Assembly (NCBI RefSeq): GCF_900103985.1
Contig: NZ_FNIE01000003.1
Location: forward strand, 124,001 to 188,000
DNA from: Actinacidiphila guanduensis
GTDB lineage: Bacteria > Actinomycetota > Actinomycetes > Streptomycetales > Streptomycetaceae
DNA length: 64,000 bases
Direction: 5' to 3'
Of the stretch, positions 56,468 through 64,000 are shown piece after piece; within the stretch, counting starts at the first letter, position 1; each line of letters begins with the position of its first letter. Below the pieces are notes generated by a model. The model was given only the letters and a program-made list of their open reading frames with translations. It was not told the origin of the DNA and ran no database searches. Position numbers and translations under genes: made by a program.

Positions 56468-59400
56468 TCATGGCCTGGAGAAGGGACCACCATTACAACT
56501 CACCTCACATCCATCAACCGTACCCCAAACTTGAATCTCAAGTTCATCAAGACCGCGCTGCCCGGCAACGATCATTCGATCTTCGGCAATAGATGCCATT
56601 GGGATACGCAAGACCAGATTTGGCCTAGCCCCGAATCCGCTGTCCATTGAGAATTCTTGGGCCGTTTCCAAATCGGGAGACCAAGAAGTCATTTCACTTG
56701 CAGTGTCATCACCACTATGAGCAACAGGGTCTCCATGTCCACCTCGCGGGACTGCACTTCCCGACGCTGCTTCGTCATAGTGCCAGTGGTCGTGAGTTAC
56801 ACCTCGGTAAAGATAAGTTCCATCTGTTCCAGTCAATTCCTGGGCACTGTGCACGACATCAGCAGGGGTGGGGTTGTCCGGCCCCAAGCCCGATGTATCG
56901 AAGTTCGGGCATCCCCCATTCGTGTTGTGGACCAGGACCGCCACGCCGCCCGCCACAACATAGTACGTGTGCAGTTGCTGGACGGTGAGGTTCCAGCGGT
57001 TGGCGGTGCCGGGGGTGGCGTGGGTGCTGAGGACGGTGGCGTGGGTGTCGGTGGCGGTGTTGAGGGCGTCGCCGGGCTTGAGTTCGCCGGCGGGGACCCA
57101 GGTGTGGGTGGTGTCGTCCCAGAAGGGGTGGTTGGACGTGGTGTGAAGGGTGGCGGCCTTGCCGTCGCTGCCCTCGATCGTTACGTCGAGGAGGTCCTTG
57201 TCGTGGTTGATCCAGACCGCCTGGACCTCGCGAGGGCCCTTGTGCTTGCCGGTTGTCGGGTCCGCGGACTCGACCTCGTCGCCCTTCTTGATCTTCCCGA
57301 TCGGCTTCGTCTTACCTTTGGTCAGCAGAACGGGTGTGTCGGGAGAAAAGCTGCACCCGCGCGTGGCGGTAGGCGTTTTAGTGCCAGCCGTACCCTTTCC
57401 GCCACTCTCCTCCTCGTCATCACTGGCGGCCCGTTCGGAGGAGCTTGGCGCCGCCTTCGAACCTGAGCTATGTCTATCGTCGGCGCCTGAAGGGTGTGCC
57501 TCGGGCTCGGGCTTCGGCTTTGCTGCTGTTCCGGTATCTGGATCGCTCGGCTCTGTGCTCTCGGTGCGGAAGTAGGGATTTCCGGCTTCCGCCTCAGTGG
57601 CACCGGCACCGCTGTAGGAAAGTCCGTCCCCGGGTTCGACCTGCTTCAGGATTCCATCGGGAACTTCTGGTGCGGGCGGCTCGATTGCTTCCGGATCAAG
57701 TGGAGCGATTGGGTCAGGAGCCGGCGGTACGACCACTCCTCCGCTGCGATAGCCGTTACCCTCTCCCCCTGCGTCACCCTCTCCGCCAGGCACGCCGCCT
57801 ACTTCGCTGAGTTCACCACCTCCGCCGCAGTAACAGAGGATGGGCTCTGAAGTACCGCTGCCACCCGCATCTCCACCGCCACCGCCGCCGGACAGGCCGC
57901 CGCCCACTGCGGTGCCGCCACCGCCTGTGGGATTGGGACTGTCGCCTATGGGCATCAGCCCGCTGGGGTCGCTTCCGCTGGCGGGGTTGTCGCCGGCGTA
58001 GGTGTAGCCGCCCATCTGGTTGGGGTCGCCCGCTTCGAAGACGGGATCCGGAGTCAGGAACCGACCGGTGACGGGGTCGTAGTTGCGGGCGCCGAGCAGG
58101 TCCAACCCGGAGGAAGAGTCGGTGGGCTGGCCGAGGTAGCCGTGATTCTCATCGGGCGCCACCCAGGTGGCGGGCTTGGTACCGCGGGGGTTGCCGTAGG
58201 GGTCGTAGTAGCGGCGGGTCACGGCCAGGGTGGAGGCATTGATCGCGGTGGTGGCTGTGCCTTGGAGGTTCGCCAACTGGTAGGTGACGGTGCCCGTACT
58301 GGAGCGGGTGATGGTGGTGCCGTCCGGGCCGGTGTAGTTCCGCAAGGCCGTGCAGGTCTTGGCGGTGACATTCAGAGTGATCTGCTCGGCGCCGCCGAAG
58401 AGGTACAGGATGCGGGTTTTGTCGACCCCGTCGACCGACGACGTCTGCTCCAGGAGGTTGCCGTCGGCGTCGTAAAGGTACCTGCTGACATTCGTGCTCG
58501 TGCCCGACGGCGTCGAGACGGATGCGGTGCGGCCCTCGGTGTCGTAGGTGAGGGTCTGGGTCTGTCCCGGCGGCAGCGCGTTCGTGCCGGTGCCGATCGT
58601 CGTCCATGTCTGGCCGGCACTACCGCACGTGGCCAGGGTCAGTGTGGTGCGCAGGGTGGCCGAGGCGCCCGGATCGGTCACGCACATCGTGTTGTTCGCG
58701 ACGCTGACGATCGTGCCCGAGGCGGTGACCTTCCACTTCTGCGTCGCGTCACTGCTGCAGGTGTCCAGCGTGACGACGGTGCCGGCCTTCGTGGCGTTCC
58801 CGGTGGTGTCCAGGCACATCCCGAGCACCTTGACGGTGCCGTCGGTACCGAACGCCCACTGCTGCGCGGCGGAGTTGTTGCAGGTGTAGGTACGGATGAC
58901 GGCGCCGGGCGAGGTGTTGGCATTGGCGTCGTCGATGCAGTACTTGACCCCGCCGGTGAGCGCGAACCCGGTGACCAGCGGACCGGTGGTGGTCTCCTTC
59001 CGCGACACGGTGTCGCCGACGTTCGTGCCCGCCGGCACGGCGGCGGGATCGGCGTAGGACGGCGTCTGGGTGGCAGTACCGACCGTGGGGTTGCTGGTCG
59101 TCGTCGTGCCTGCCTGATTGGGCAGGGTCGCAGGCGTGGCGCCGTTGGCCCCGGCATAAGTGGTGGCCTGCGTGGTGTCGTTGAGCGCGTTGCCAGTGGT
59201 GTCGTGGTCGACCATGCCGGTGCGATCGCCGAGCAGGTCGTAGCTGTATGTCTGCCAGTACGGCGCCGGGCCACCGACGGTGGGCGCCTTGACCGGCGAG
59301 GTCGCTGTTGTCTGAACGGAGGAGGTGGTGCATCCGCCGACCGCTCCCACCGGTGCAGCTGTCGGATCGGTGATGCCGGCGGTGTCGGTCCAGGCAGCGG

Positions 59401-62400
59401 TCAGCCGCTGGAACGTGTCGTAGCTGAAGCACTGCGTGTCGTGCGTGGTGTTGTTCTGCAGGTCGTCGGACGCGGTGATCTCGCCGGCCTGGTTGTAACG
59501 GTAGGTGTCGACGTCGAGTGCCGTCGATGGCTGGGCCAGGGCCTTGGTCTGGATGACCCTTCCAGTGGTCTGGTCGTAGTCCGCGTAGGTCACGACCTCC
59601 TTGCCGACCGTTCCGTAGTTGGTCTGCTGGACTCGCCCGAAGGGGTCGTGGACAGTCCCGTCCAGGTAATCGGGGGTGCTGGAGGCGGAAATGGTCCCGG
59701 AGAACGAGTTGAGGAGGCCGGCAGTGGTGTATGCGTAGCCCACCTGCTCGCTCGGCAGTCCTCCGTCGGCCTGGTAGGTGACGTCCTCCAGCAGGCCGAT
59801 CCCGGGCGTGTACTCGGCCGATTCGGTGTAGGTGACACTGCCGCTGCTCGGCGGGCTGGTCTGCCCGGCAGCGGGGAAGCCGTCCTCTGCCGGCACGGTC
59901 AAGGTGCTGCCGAGCGGCTGATAACGCGTGTTGTAGCCGGTGACGGCCTGTGTGTACGCCTTGCCGGAAGCGCCGCCGACATAGCGCGTGGAGGACGTCG
60001 GATAGCCCTCGGCCAGCGTGTCGTAGATGTACGACGCCTGCTCCTTGGCCGAGTCAGGCGTCGCGGACCAAGCGCCGGAGTAGGTGGCGATGACGCGGTT
60101 GTCCCAGTCGTAGGCGTAGGAGAGCACCTGTCCGCGCGGGTCGGTGGACTGGAGCAGGTTGCCCATCACGTCGTACTTGTCGTACGTGCTGGTTCCCGCA
60201 TCAGGGTCGGTCTGCGACGTCTCCTGGCCCAGCAGGTTGTATGTGTACGACCAGGTGTTGCCGGCGGTGTCCTTGACCGACGAGACCTGGCCGGCCGGGG
60301 TGTAGGTGTAGTGGGTGGTGGAGTCGGCGGCCGGCACGGCGCCGGCGGTGCCCTGTGCCCACAGCGCCGTGGTGCCGTTGCTCGCGACCACGGCCACGGT
60401 GGAGTCGTTACGGACCTTGAAAGTGGCCCCCGTGGTGGCCGTCAGGCCGGTGCTCCACTTCGACGTGCCCGTCGTGGTGTACACGCCCAGATTGCCGTCG
60501 GTGCCGAACTTGGCGTAGGCGCCCGCGTTACCGGAGGTTCCGCTGTGCCAGATCTGCGCGCCGGTGGTGAGGGACGTGAGGACGAGGTCACCGTCGGCCT
60601 GCATCGTCAGGCGCACGCTGTCGCTGGTGAGCGACGTCCCGGACGGGATGAGCTGGCCGCCGGTGAGGGTGACGTCCTTCGCGGTGTTCTTGACGACCGT
60701 GCGCGTGGTCTGGCCCAGGCCGTTGGTGAAGGTCGCAGTGGAAGGGCCACCTGCCGGGGCGGTGCTGTCGGTCTCATCGGCGCCGGGATAGGAGGTGGTT
60801 GTCGACCACTGGATGACCGCGTTGTGCCACAGGGTGCTGGCCACCGAACGGCCTTGGCCGTCGTAGTCCGTGGTGGTCTCGGACGGGATCCCGTCCTCGT
60901 TCGCGGCGAACAAGGTGGACGACGGCGTCGTGCCGGGTTCGGCATAGGGGGAATACGAGACGGTCGGCCAGCCGTGGGAATCGTAGAAGGTGTCGGCCAT
61001 GACACTTCCGCCACCCGCCGCCGCGTCGGTCTGCGTCTGCCGAAGCTGGAGCATCCCGTCGTAGATGGCGACTGATGTGGAGTAGCTGTTGTCGTCGCGG
61101 CGTGTCTTTGTCGTGACCGTGGTCGGGTCGCCAGGGTGGGTGATCGTGCCGCCGGGCGCCGCCACGGCGCCGGGGTCGATCGAGTAGGTGTACGTGATGT
61201 CGGCGCTCTGGGTCGCCTTGTCCCGACCGGGTAGCCAGACCGCGGTACGCCTGCCCAGAGCGTCATACGCGGTGTCGGTCTCGCGTCCGTTCGGGTCGAT
61301 GCTCTTGGTCGTCACACCGCGCAGCGGATCGAACTCTGTGGTGACCTTCCACTGCTGGCTGTTGTACGTCTCCGACGTGGTCGGCGCAGTGTTACCGCCG
61401 GAACTGCTCCACGCCGGAGTGAAATCGGTGTGCGTCTTCTGTCCGGCCGCGTCCATCGCGTCCGTGACTCGCCCTGCGCCGTCGTACGCGGTGCTTGCGG
61501 TGGTCTGCCACTGCTCGGTGCCGCCCGTGTAGGAGGTGGCAGTCCGTACGGCCGTGGGCTGACCGGTCGACGAGACGGTGCCGAACGTGCCGAGGGACGT
61601 GAGCGTGCCGTTGTAATAGGTCTGAGAGTCCGAGATCAGGTTGGAGGCACTCACAGGGTCCGAACAGGGGCCGGAGTGGGAAGTGACCTGGTCCGGATAG
61701 GACAGCATCATGGTGTTGGCGGCAGGCGCGGTGGCGTACGTGGTCGCCGCGCACTTCTCCTGTGCCGCGTCGGTGACGTCACCCTGGGTGTCGACGCTGA
61801 TGGGCCGGCCTTGGTCGTCGAAGGCGGTGTCGGTCCGCGACTGCCGCCACGTCCCATTGGCGAGCAGCGCGTAACCACGCGTCTCAGAGGCGGTGACTCG
61901 ATGCGCCGTCAGAGCGGGCAGCGTGGACAGGGTGGGCTCGCCGGCCCCTGGGTTGTCGTCCTGGGTCCAGGACGTCCAGGCAGTCCTGTCATGGCTCGCT
62001 GTGGTGGCCATGGAGAAGGGGCCGTTCACGGTCTCGGCGTCGATGGTTCCGCCGGCCGCCTTGTACGTGTCCGTCTCCAACGGGGTACCGGCGAGCGCGT
62101 CGGAGTCGGTGACGGTCTCGACCGTGCTCCCACCGACCTTGGCGTCGACGCTGACGGACCGGCGGGTGCCGTCGGCTTTGTAGTCCCCGTCCATGCCCTG
62201 CAGGTACGTCGTCGTCTGCTGGGTTACGGGCTCCGGCGCCGCGCCGGTCTGCACGGTGACGGTGCGGAAGCCGCGGAACTGGTCCCAGGTGCGGTACTGG
62301 TCGTCCGTCAGGTCCGAATCGTCGCGGTGCCACGCCGCGGCGCCGTAACCGTAGGTCGTGACCTGCGATTCCGACCCGGCGGGAATCGTCTGCTTGGTGG

Positions 62401-64000
62401 GCTTGTACTGGGCCGCGATGGTGAGGTCCGACGCCACGGCCTGGTGGACCGTGACCTTGTTGAACCAGTCCTCGATCGGCTTGGACGCGCCGGGGACGGT
62501 CCAGTACACGGGGTAGCAGGAGTTGGTGTTGGAGTCCGCCATCGAATCGGACAAGGACATACCCGCGCACGGAGTCTCGTTGTAGGCGATGGCGATGGAC
62601 TCGCCGGTCTCGGTCTGGATCGAGGAGATCCGAGGCCGGTACAGCGGAGGTGCGGCCGGTTCGAAGTCGTTGACCCGGTTGTCGATCTCGGTACCGGTGA
62701 ACGAGATCTGGTTCAGGGAGATGTCGCTGTTGCCGTTTCCGTAGGTGTCCTTGCCGGTGTGCTGGATCGACTGGAGCCACATCACGGCCTGGAGCGAACC
62801 CGCGTCCTTAGGATCGACACTGGCCCCCGTGACCGGGTCCACCGAGCCGCCGGCGTCGGAATACACCTGACCGAGCTTGTAGCTGTCGACCGGGAGGAGC
62901 TTGTCGGTCGAGGCGTCCTTGACGTGGACCTCGGTGGTGATGGTGTCGAGCCGGGTGGTTGTCCAGAAGGTGGGTCCACCGACGATGCAGACGTCGGCGG
63001 GGACCGTGGTCGAACCATCCGGCAGCTTTGTCGTATCGGTGGAGTCGCAGTTCAAGTCGTACGGCACGTCGGGCCAGTGCGGTGCGGAGGAGTCCGTCAG
63101 GTCGCTCGCTGCACAGTCCGTGTACGACGATGTGGCCTGGCAACGCTGCGCGGAGGTGAAGTCCACCTGGGCAGAGGGCATGTGGCCGGCCTGCTCGTCG
63201 GCCAGGGTGTAGCCGTAGCTGATGGACTTCAGAGTGCCGCCGCGCGTGTACGACGTGAGTGTGCCGGTGTCGCCGGTCGCGGCCTGGCCGCCGCCCAGGT
63301 CGTAGTAGTTCTTCTCCGTGGAGTAGTCGTAGCGCTGCACGAACCCGGACGGCGAGACGACGAAGTCGAGGTTCCACCGCCAGCCCTCGGGATCGGCGCA
63401 CTTGGACCCTTTGCCCTTGGCGGAGTCGTAGCACGGGTCGGACGACTGCGGATGCAGCACCGGTACGCCCCAGGCCGAGTGGGTGGAGTCGTCCGACGGG
63501 GTGCCCGACTGCATTTCACCCGCGGTGCCCGCAGCCGTCGGGCTGTGATCGGCACCGAAGTACGCCGCCGTGCCGTCGGTGGTCAGCACCCGGTAGTACA
63601 GGCCGTCCTGGAGCCCGTTCGTCGCCCCGGACAGCTCCTGCACGACCGTGCCGCCGTCACCTTGAAGCCGCCACTGCGCGACCTCACCGGCGACACTCGC
63701 ATCCTTGCCGTCCGGCACCAGAACGCCCGAGTGCGATCCAAAAGAGAGCGTGGCGTTGTCCCCGCCCCAGCACTCGTCACCCGAACCCTTGAGGATCTTG
63801 TTCCCGTTGCTGTCCACCAGGGAGTTGCACGAGCGGTACGTGCGTTCGACGAAGCCCGGCTGGTAGTCCCAGCCGTCACCGATCCACGAGGACTGCGAGT
63901 TGCGGGCCGATGTCTCGCCGTCCGTGGCCTGCGAGTCGTAGGACAGCGCCACGTCCGGGGCGTTGCCGCCGACCGCGGCCGGAACATCGATCGGGTAAGA
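56468..64000 (-). CDS. Rhs polymorphic toxin, N-terminus beyond the window
   Basis: At least 2510 codons on the minus strand. Visible order (DNA positions): a long region of YD/Rhs repeats; a bulb-lectin-like (mannose-binding type) segment at about 60340-60690 (QADGDLVLTS, GTDGNLGVYTT); more YD repeats; a ricin-type lectin segment at about 58590-58975 (KYCIDDANANTSPG, QQWAFGTDGTVK); the Rhs core ending NYDPVTGRFLTPDPVFE...YTYAGDNPAS; a glycine-rich linker; a pretoxin HINT domain (GCSFSPDTPVLL to VLVHN, about 57358-56924); and a 151-residue toxin tip. The tip has LYRGV (near 56805), MTSWS (near 56690) and DELEIQVW (near 56535), a pattern like the R-S-E motifs of ADP-ribosyltransferases. It is probably secreted, used in contact competition. 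Confidence 0.85.
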   Translation of the reverse strand, partial: SYPIDVPAAVGGNAPDVALSYDSQATDGETSARNSQSSWIGDGWDYQPGFVERTYRSCNSLVDSNGNKILKGSGDECWGGDNATLSFGSHSGVLVPDGKDASVAGEVAQWRLQGDGGTVVQELSGATNGLQDGLYYRVLTTDGTAAYFGADHSPTAAGTAGEMQSGTPSDDSTHSAWGVPVLHPQSSDPCYDSAKGKGSKCADPEGWRWNLDFVVSPSGFVQRYDYSTEKNYYDLGGGQAATGDTGTLTSYTRGGTLKSISYGYTLADEQAGHMPSAQVDFTSAQRCQATSSYTDCAASDLTDSSAPHWPDVPYDLNCDSTDTTKLPDGSTTVPADVCIVGGPTFWTTTRLDTITTEVHVKDASTDKLLPVDSYKLGQVYSDAGGSVDPVTGASVDPKDAGSLQAVMWLQSIQHTGKDTYGNGNSDISLNQISFTGTEIDNRVNDFEPAAPPLYRPRISSIQTETGESIAIAYNETPCAGMSLSDSMADSNTNSCYPVYWTVPGASKPIEDWFNKVTVHQAVASDLTIAAQYKPTKQTIPAGSESQVTTYGYGAAAWHRDDSDLTDDQYRTWDQFRGFRTVTVQTGAAPEPVTQQTTTYLQGMDGDYKADGTRRSVSVDAKVGGSTVETVTDSDALAGTPLETDTYKAAGGTIDAETVNGPFSMATTASHDRTAWTSWTQDDNPGAGEPTLSTLPALTAHRVTASETRGYALLANGTWRQSRTDTAFDDQGRPISVDTQGDVTDAAQEKCAATTYATAPAANTMMLSYPDQVTSHSGPCSDPVSASNLISDSQTYYNGTLTSLGTFGTVSSTGQPTAVRTATSYTGGTEQWQTTASTAYDGAGRVTDAMDAAGQKTHTDFTPAWSSSGGNTAPTTSETYNSQQWKVTTEFDPLRGVTTKSIDPNGRETDTAYDALGRRTAVWLPGRDKATQSADITYTYSIDPGAVAAPGGTITHPGDPTTVTTKTRRDDNSYSTSVAIYDGMLQLRQTQTDAAAGGGSVMADTFYDSHGWPTVSYSPYAEPGTTPSSTLFAANEDGIPSETTTDYDGQGRSVASTLWHNAVIQWSTTTSYPGADETDSTAPAGGPSTATFTNGLGQTTRTVVKNTAKDVTLTGGQLIPSGTSLTSDSVRLTMQADGDLVLTSLTTGAQIWHSGTSGNAGAYAKFGTDGNLGVYTTTGTSKWSTGLTATTGATFKVRNDSTVAVVASNGTTALWAQGTAGAVPAADSTTHYTYTPAGQVSSVKDTAGNTWSYTYNLLGQETSQTDPDAGTSTYDKYDVMGNLLQSTDPRGQVLSYAYDWDNRVIATYSGAWSATPDSAKEQASYIYDTLAEGYPTSSTRYVGGASGKAYTQAVTGYNTRYQPLGSTLTVPAEDGFPAAGQTSPPSSGSVTYTESAEYTPGIGLLEDVTYQADGGLPSEQVGYAYTTAGLLNSFSGTISASSTPDYLDGTVHDPFGRVQQTNYGTVGKEVVTYADYDQTTGRVIQTKALAQPSTALDVDTYRYNQAGEITASDDLQNNTTHDTQCFSYDTFQRLTAAWTDTAGITDPTAAPVGAVGGCTTSSVQTTATSPVKAPTVGGPAPYWQTYSYDLLGDRTGMVDHDTTGNALNDTTQATTYAGANGATPATLPNQAGTTTTSNPTVGTATQTPSYADPAAVPAGTNVGDTVSRKETTTGPLVTGFALTGGVKYCIDDANANTSPGAVIRTYTCNNSAAQQWAFGTDGTVKVLGMCLDTTGNATKAGTVVTLDTCSSDATQKWKVTASGTIVSVANNTMCVTDPGASATLRTTLTLATCGSAGQTWTTIGTGTNALPPGQTQTLTYDTEGRTASVSTPSGTSTNVSRYLYDADGNLLEQTSSVDGVDKTRILYLFGGAEQITLNVTAKTCTALRNYTGPDGTTITRSSTGTVTYQLANLQGTATTAINASTLAVTRRYYDPYGNPRGTKPATWVAPDENHGYLGQPTDSSSGLDLLGARNYDPVTGRFLTPDPVFEAGDPNQMGGYTYAGDNPASGSDPSGLMPIGDSPNPTGGGGTAVGGGLSGGGGGGDAGGSGTSEPILCYCGGGGELSEVGGVPGGEGDAGGEGNGYRSGGVVVPPAPDPIAPLDPEAIEPPAPEVPDGILKQVEPGDGLSYSGAGATEAEAGNPYFRTESTEPSDPDTGTAAKPKPEPEAHPSGADDRHSSGSKAAPSSSERAASDDEEESGGKGTAGTKTPTATRGCSFSPDTPVLLTKGKTKPIGKIKKGDEVESADPTTGKHKGPREVQAVWINHDKDLLDVTIEGSDGKAATLHTTSNHPFWDDTTHTWVPAGELKPGDALNTATDTHATVLSTHATPGTANRWNLTVQQLHTYYVVAGGVAVLVHNTNGGCPNFDTSGLGPDNPTPADVVHSAQELTGTDGTYLYRGVTHDHWHYDEAASGSAVPRGGHGDPVAHSGDDTASEMTSWSPDLETAQEFSMDSGFGARPNLVLRIPMASIAEDRMIVAGQRGLDELEIQVWGTVDGCEVSCNGGPFSRP
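56945..56972. repeat. HINT/toxin junction sequence (copy 2, in the live rhs gene)
   Basis: The second copy of the 28-base repeat found at 55537-55564; spacing 1408 bases. It encodes LHTYYVVAGG just before the toxin tip. Base composition drops on its distal side, where the tip begins. Confidence 0.8.

Noticed and set aside
56924..57360. HINT domain considered as an intein
   Set aside because: It lies directly before the toxin tip of an Rhs protein and has no C-extein continuing a host protein, so a pretoxin HINT processing domain fits better.
58142..61075. A 977-codon open frame on the plus strand opposite the rhs gene
   Set aside because: It is the mirror of G/C-biased third positions in the rhs gene, is rich in G, V and R, and has no domain. 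Several other long antisense frames (for example opposite scy and the large ATPase gene) were dropped for the same reason.

Overview
This window looks like the chromosome of a streptomycete (Streptomyces or a close relative in Streptomycetaceae). The DNA is very GC-rich and the codon third positions are almost always G or C. The gene set includes the Scy/FilP polar-growth proteins, NucS, an SCO5389-family protein, DUF3817 and DUF2550 proteins, and the catalytically degenerate ArgS-like protein. Gene order follows, in reverse, the S. coelicolor SCO5400-to-SCO5351 core region as I remember it; no alignment was run.

Layout. (1) 1-4717: DUF2127 membrane protein (cut by the window edge), DUF3817 protein, thiamine-binding MTH1187-type protein, an ArsR-type regulator divergent from an MFS exporter, and a Uma2-type protein. 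(2) 4752-7814: meaB, a thiolase and methylmalonyl-CoA epimerase, serving propionyl/methylmalonyl-CoA and acetyl-CoA metabolism; an adenosylcobalamin-making adenosyltransferase (23684-24256) and a 3-hydroxybutyryl-CoA dehydrogenase (22669-23517) further on fit the same metabolism. (3) 8115-12716: scy and filP, coiled-coil proteins of tip growth, then an ABC exporter pair. (4) 14877-22523: small zinc-ribbon protein, flavin oxidoreductase, SCO5389 family, nucS, an intergenic repeat array, a large ATPase/TPR membrane protein with FDAFG motifs, and a STAS protein. (5) 25405-33872: DUF2550 and the complete ATP synthase operon atpIBEFHAGDC on the minus strand. (6) 34154-43053: lipid-linked glycosyltransferase, protein tyrosine phosphatase, tsaC, prmC, prfA, rpmE, an LCP cell-wall ligase and rho. 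(7) 43418-51279: thrB, thrC, hom, lysA, the ArgS-like protein and an orphan response regulator.

Beyond tRNA-Arg(CCG) at 51498-51569 the character changes to accessory DNA: a DUF6247/small-protein pair, an IS element with a multiply frameshifted transposase, and a polymorphic-toxin locus on the minus strand. The locus reads, in transcription order: a giant Rhs protein (5' end outside the window) with two lectin-like domains, a pretoxin HINT domain and a C-terminal domain with an ADP-ribosyltransferase-like motif pattern; a DUF6000 gene, the likely immunity gene; a displaced orphan toxin tip with a deaminase-like zinc motif, broken by an in-frame TAG; and a Sel1-repeat gene, its likely immunity partner. 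The orphan tip begins with a 28-bp sequence nearly identical to the HINT/toxin junction of the live gene, the expected scar of toxin-tip exchange. This locus is the most interesting part of the window.
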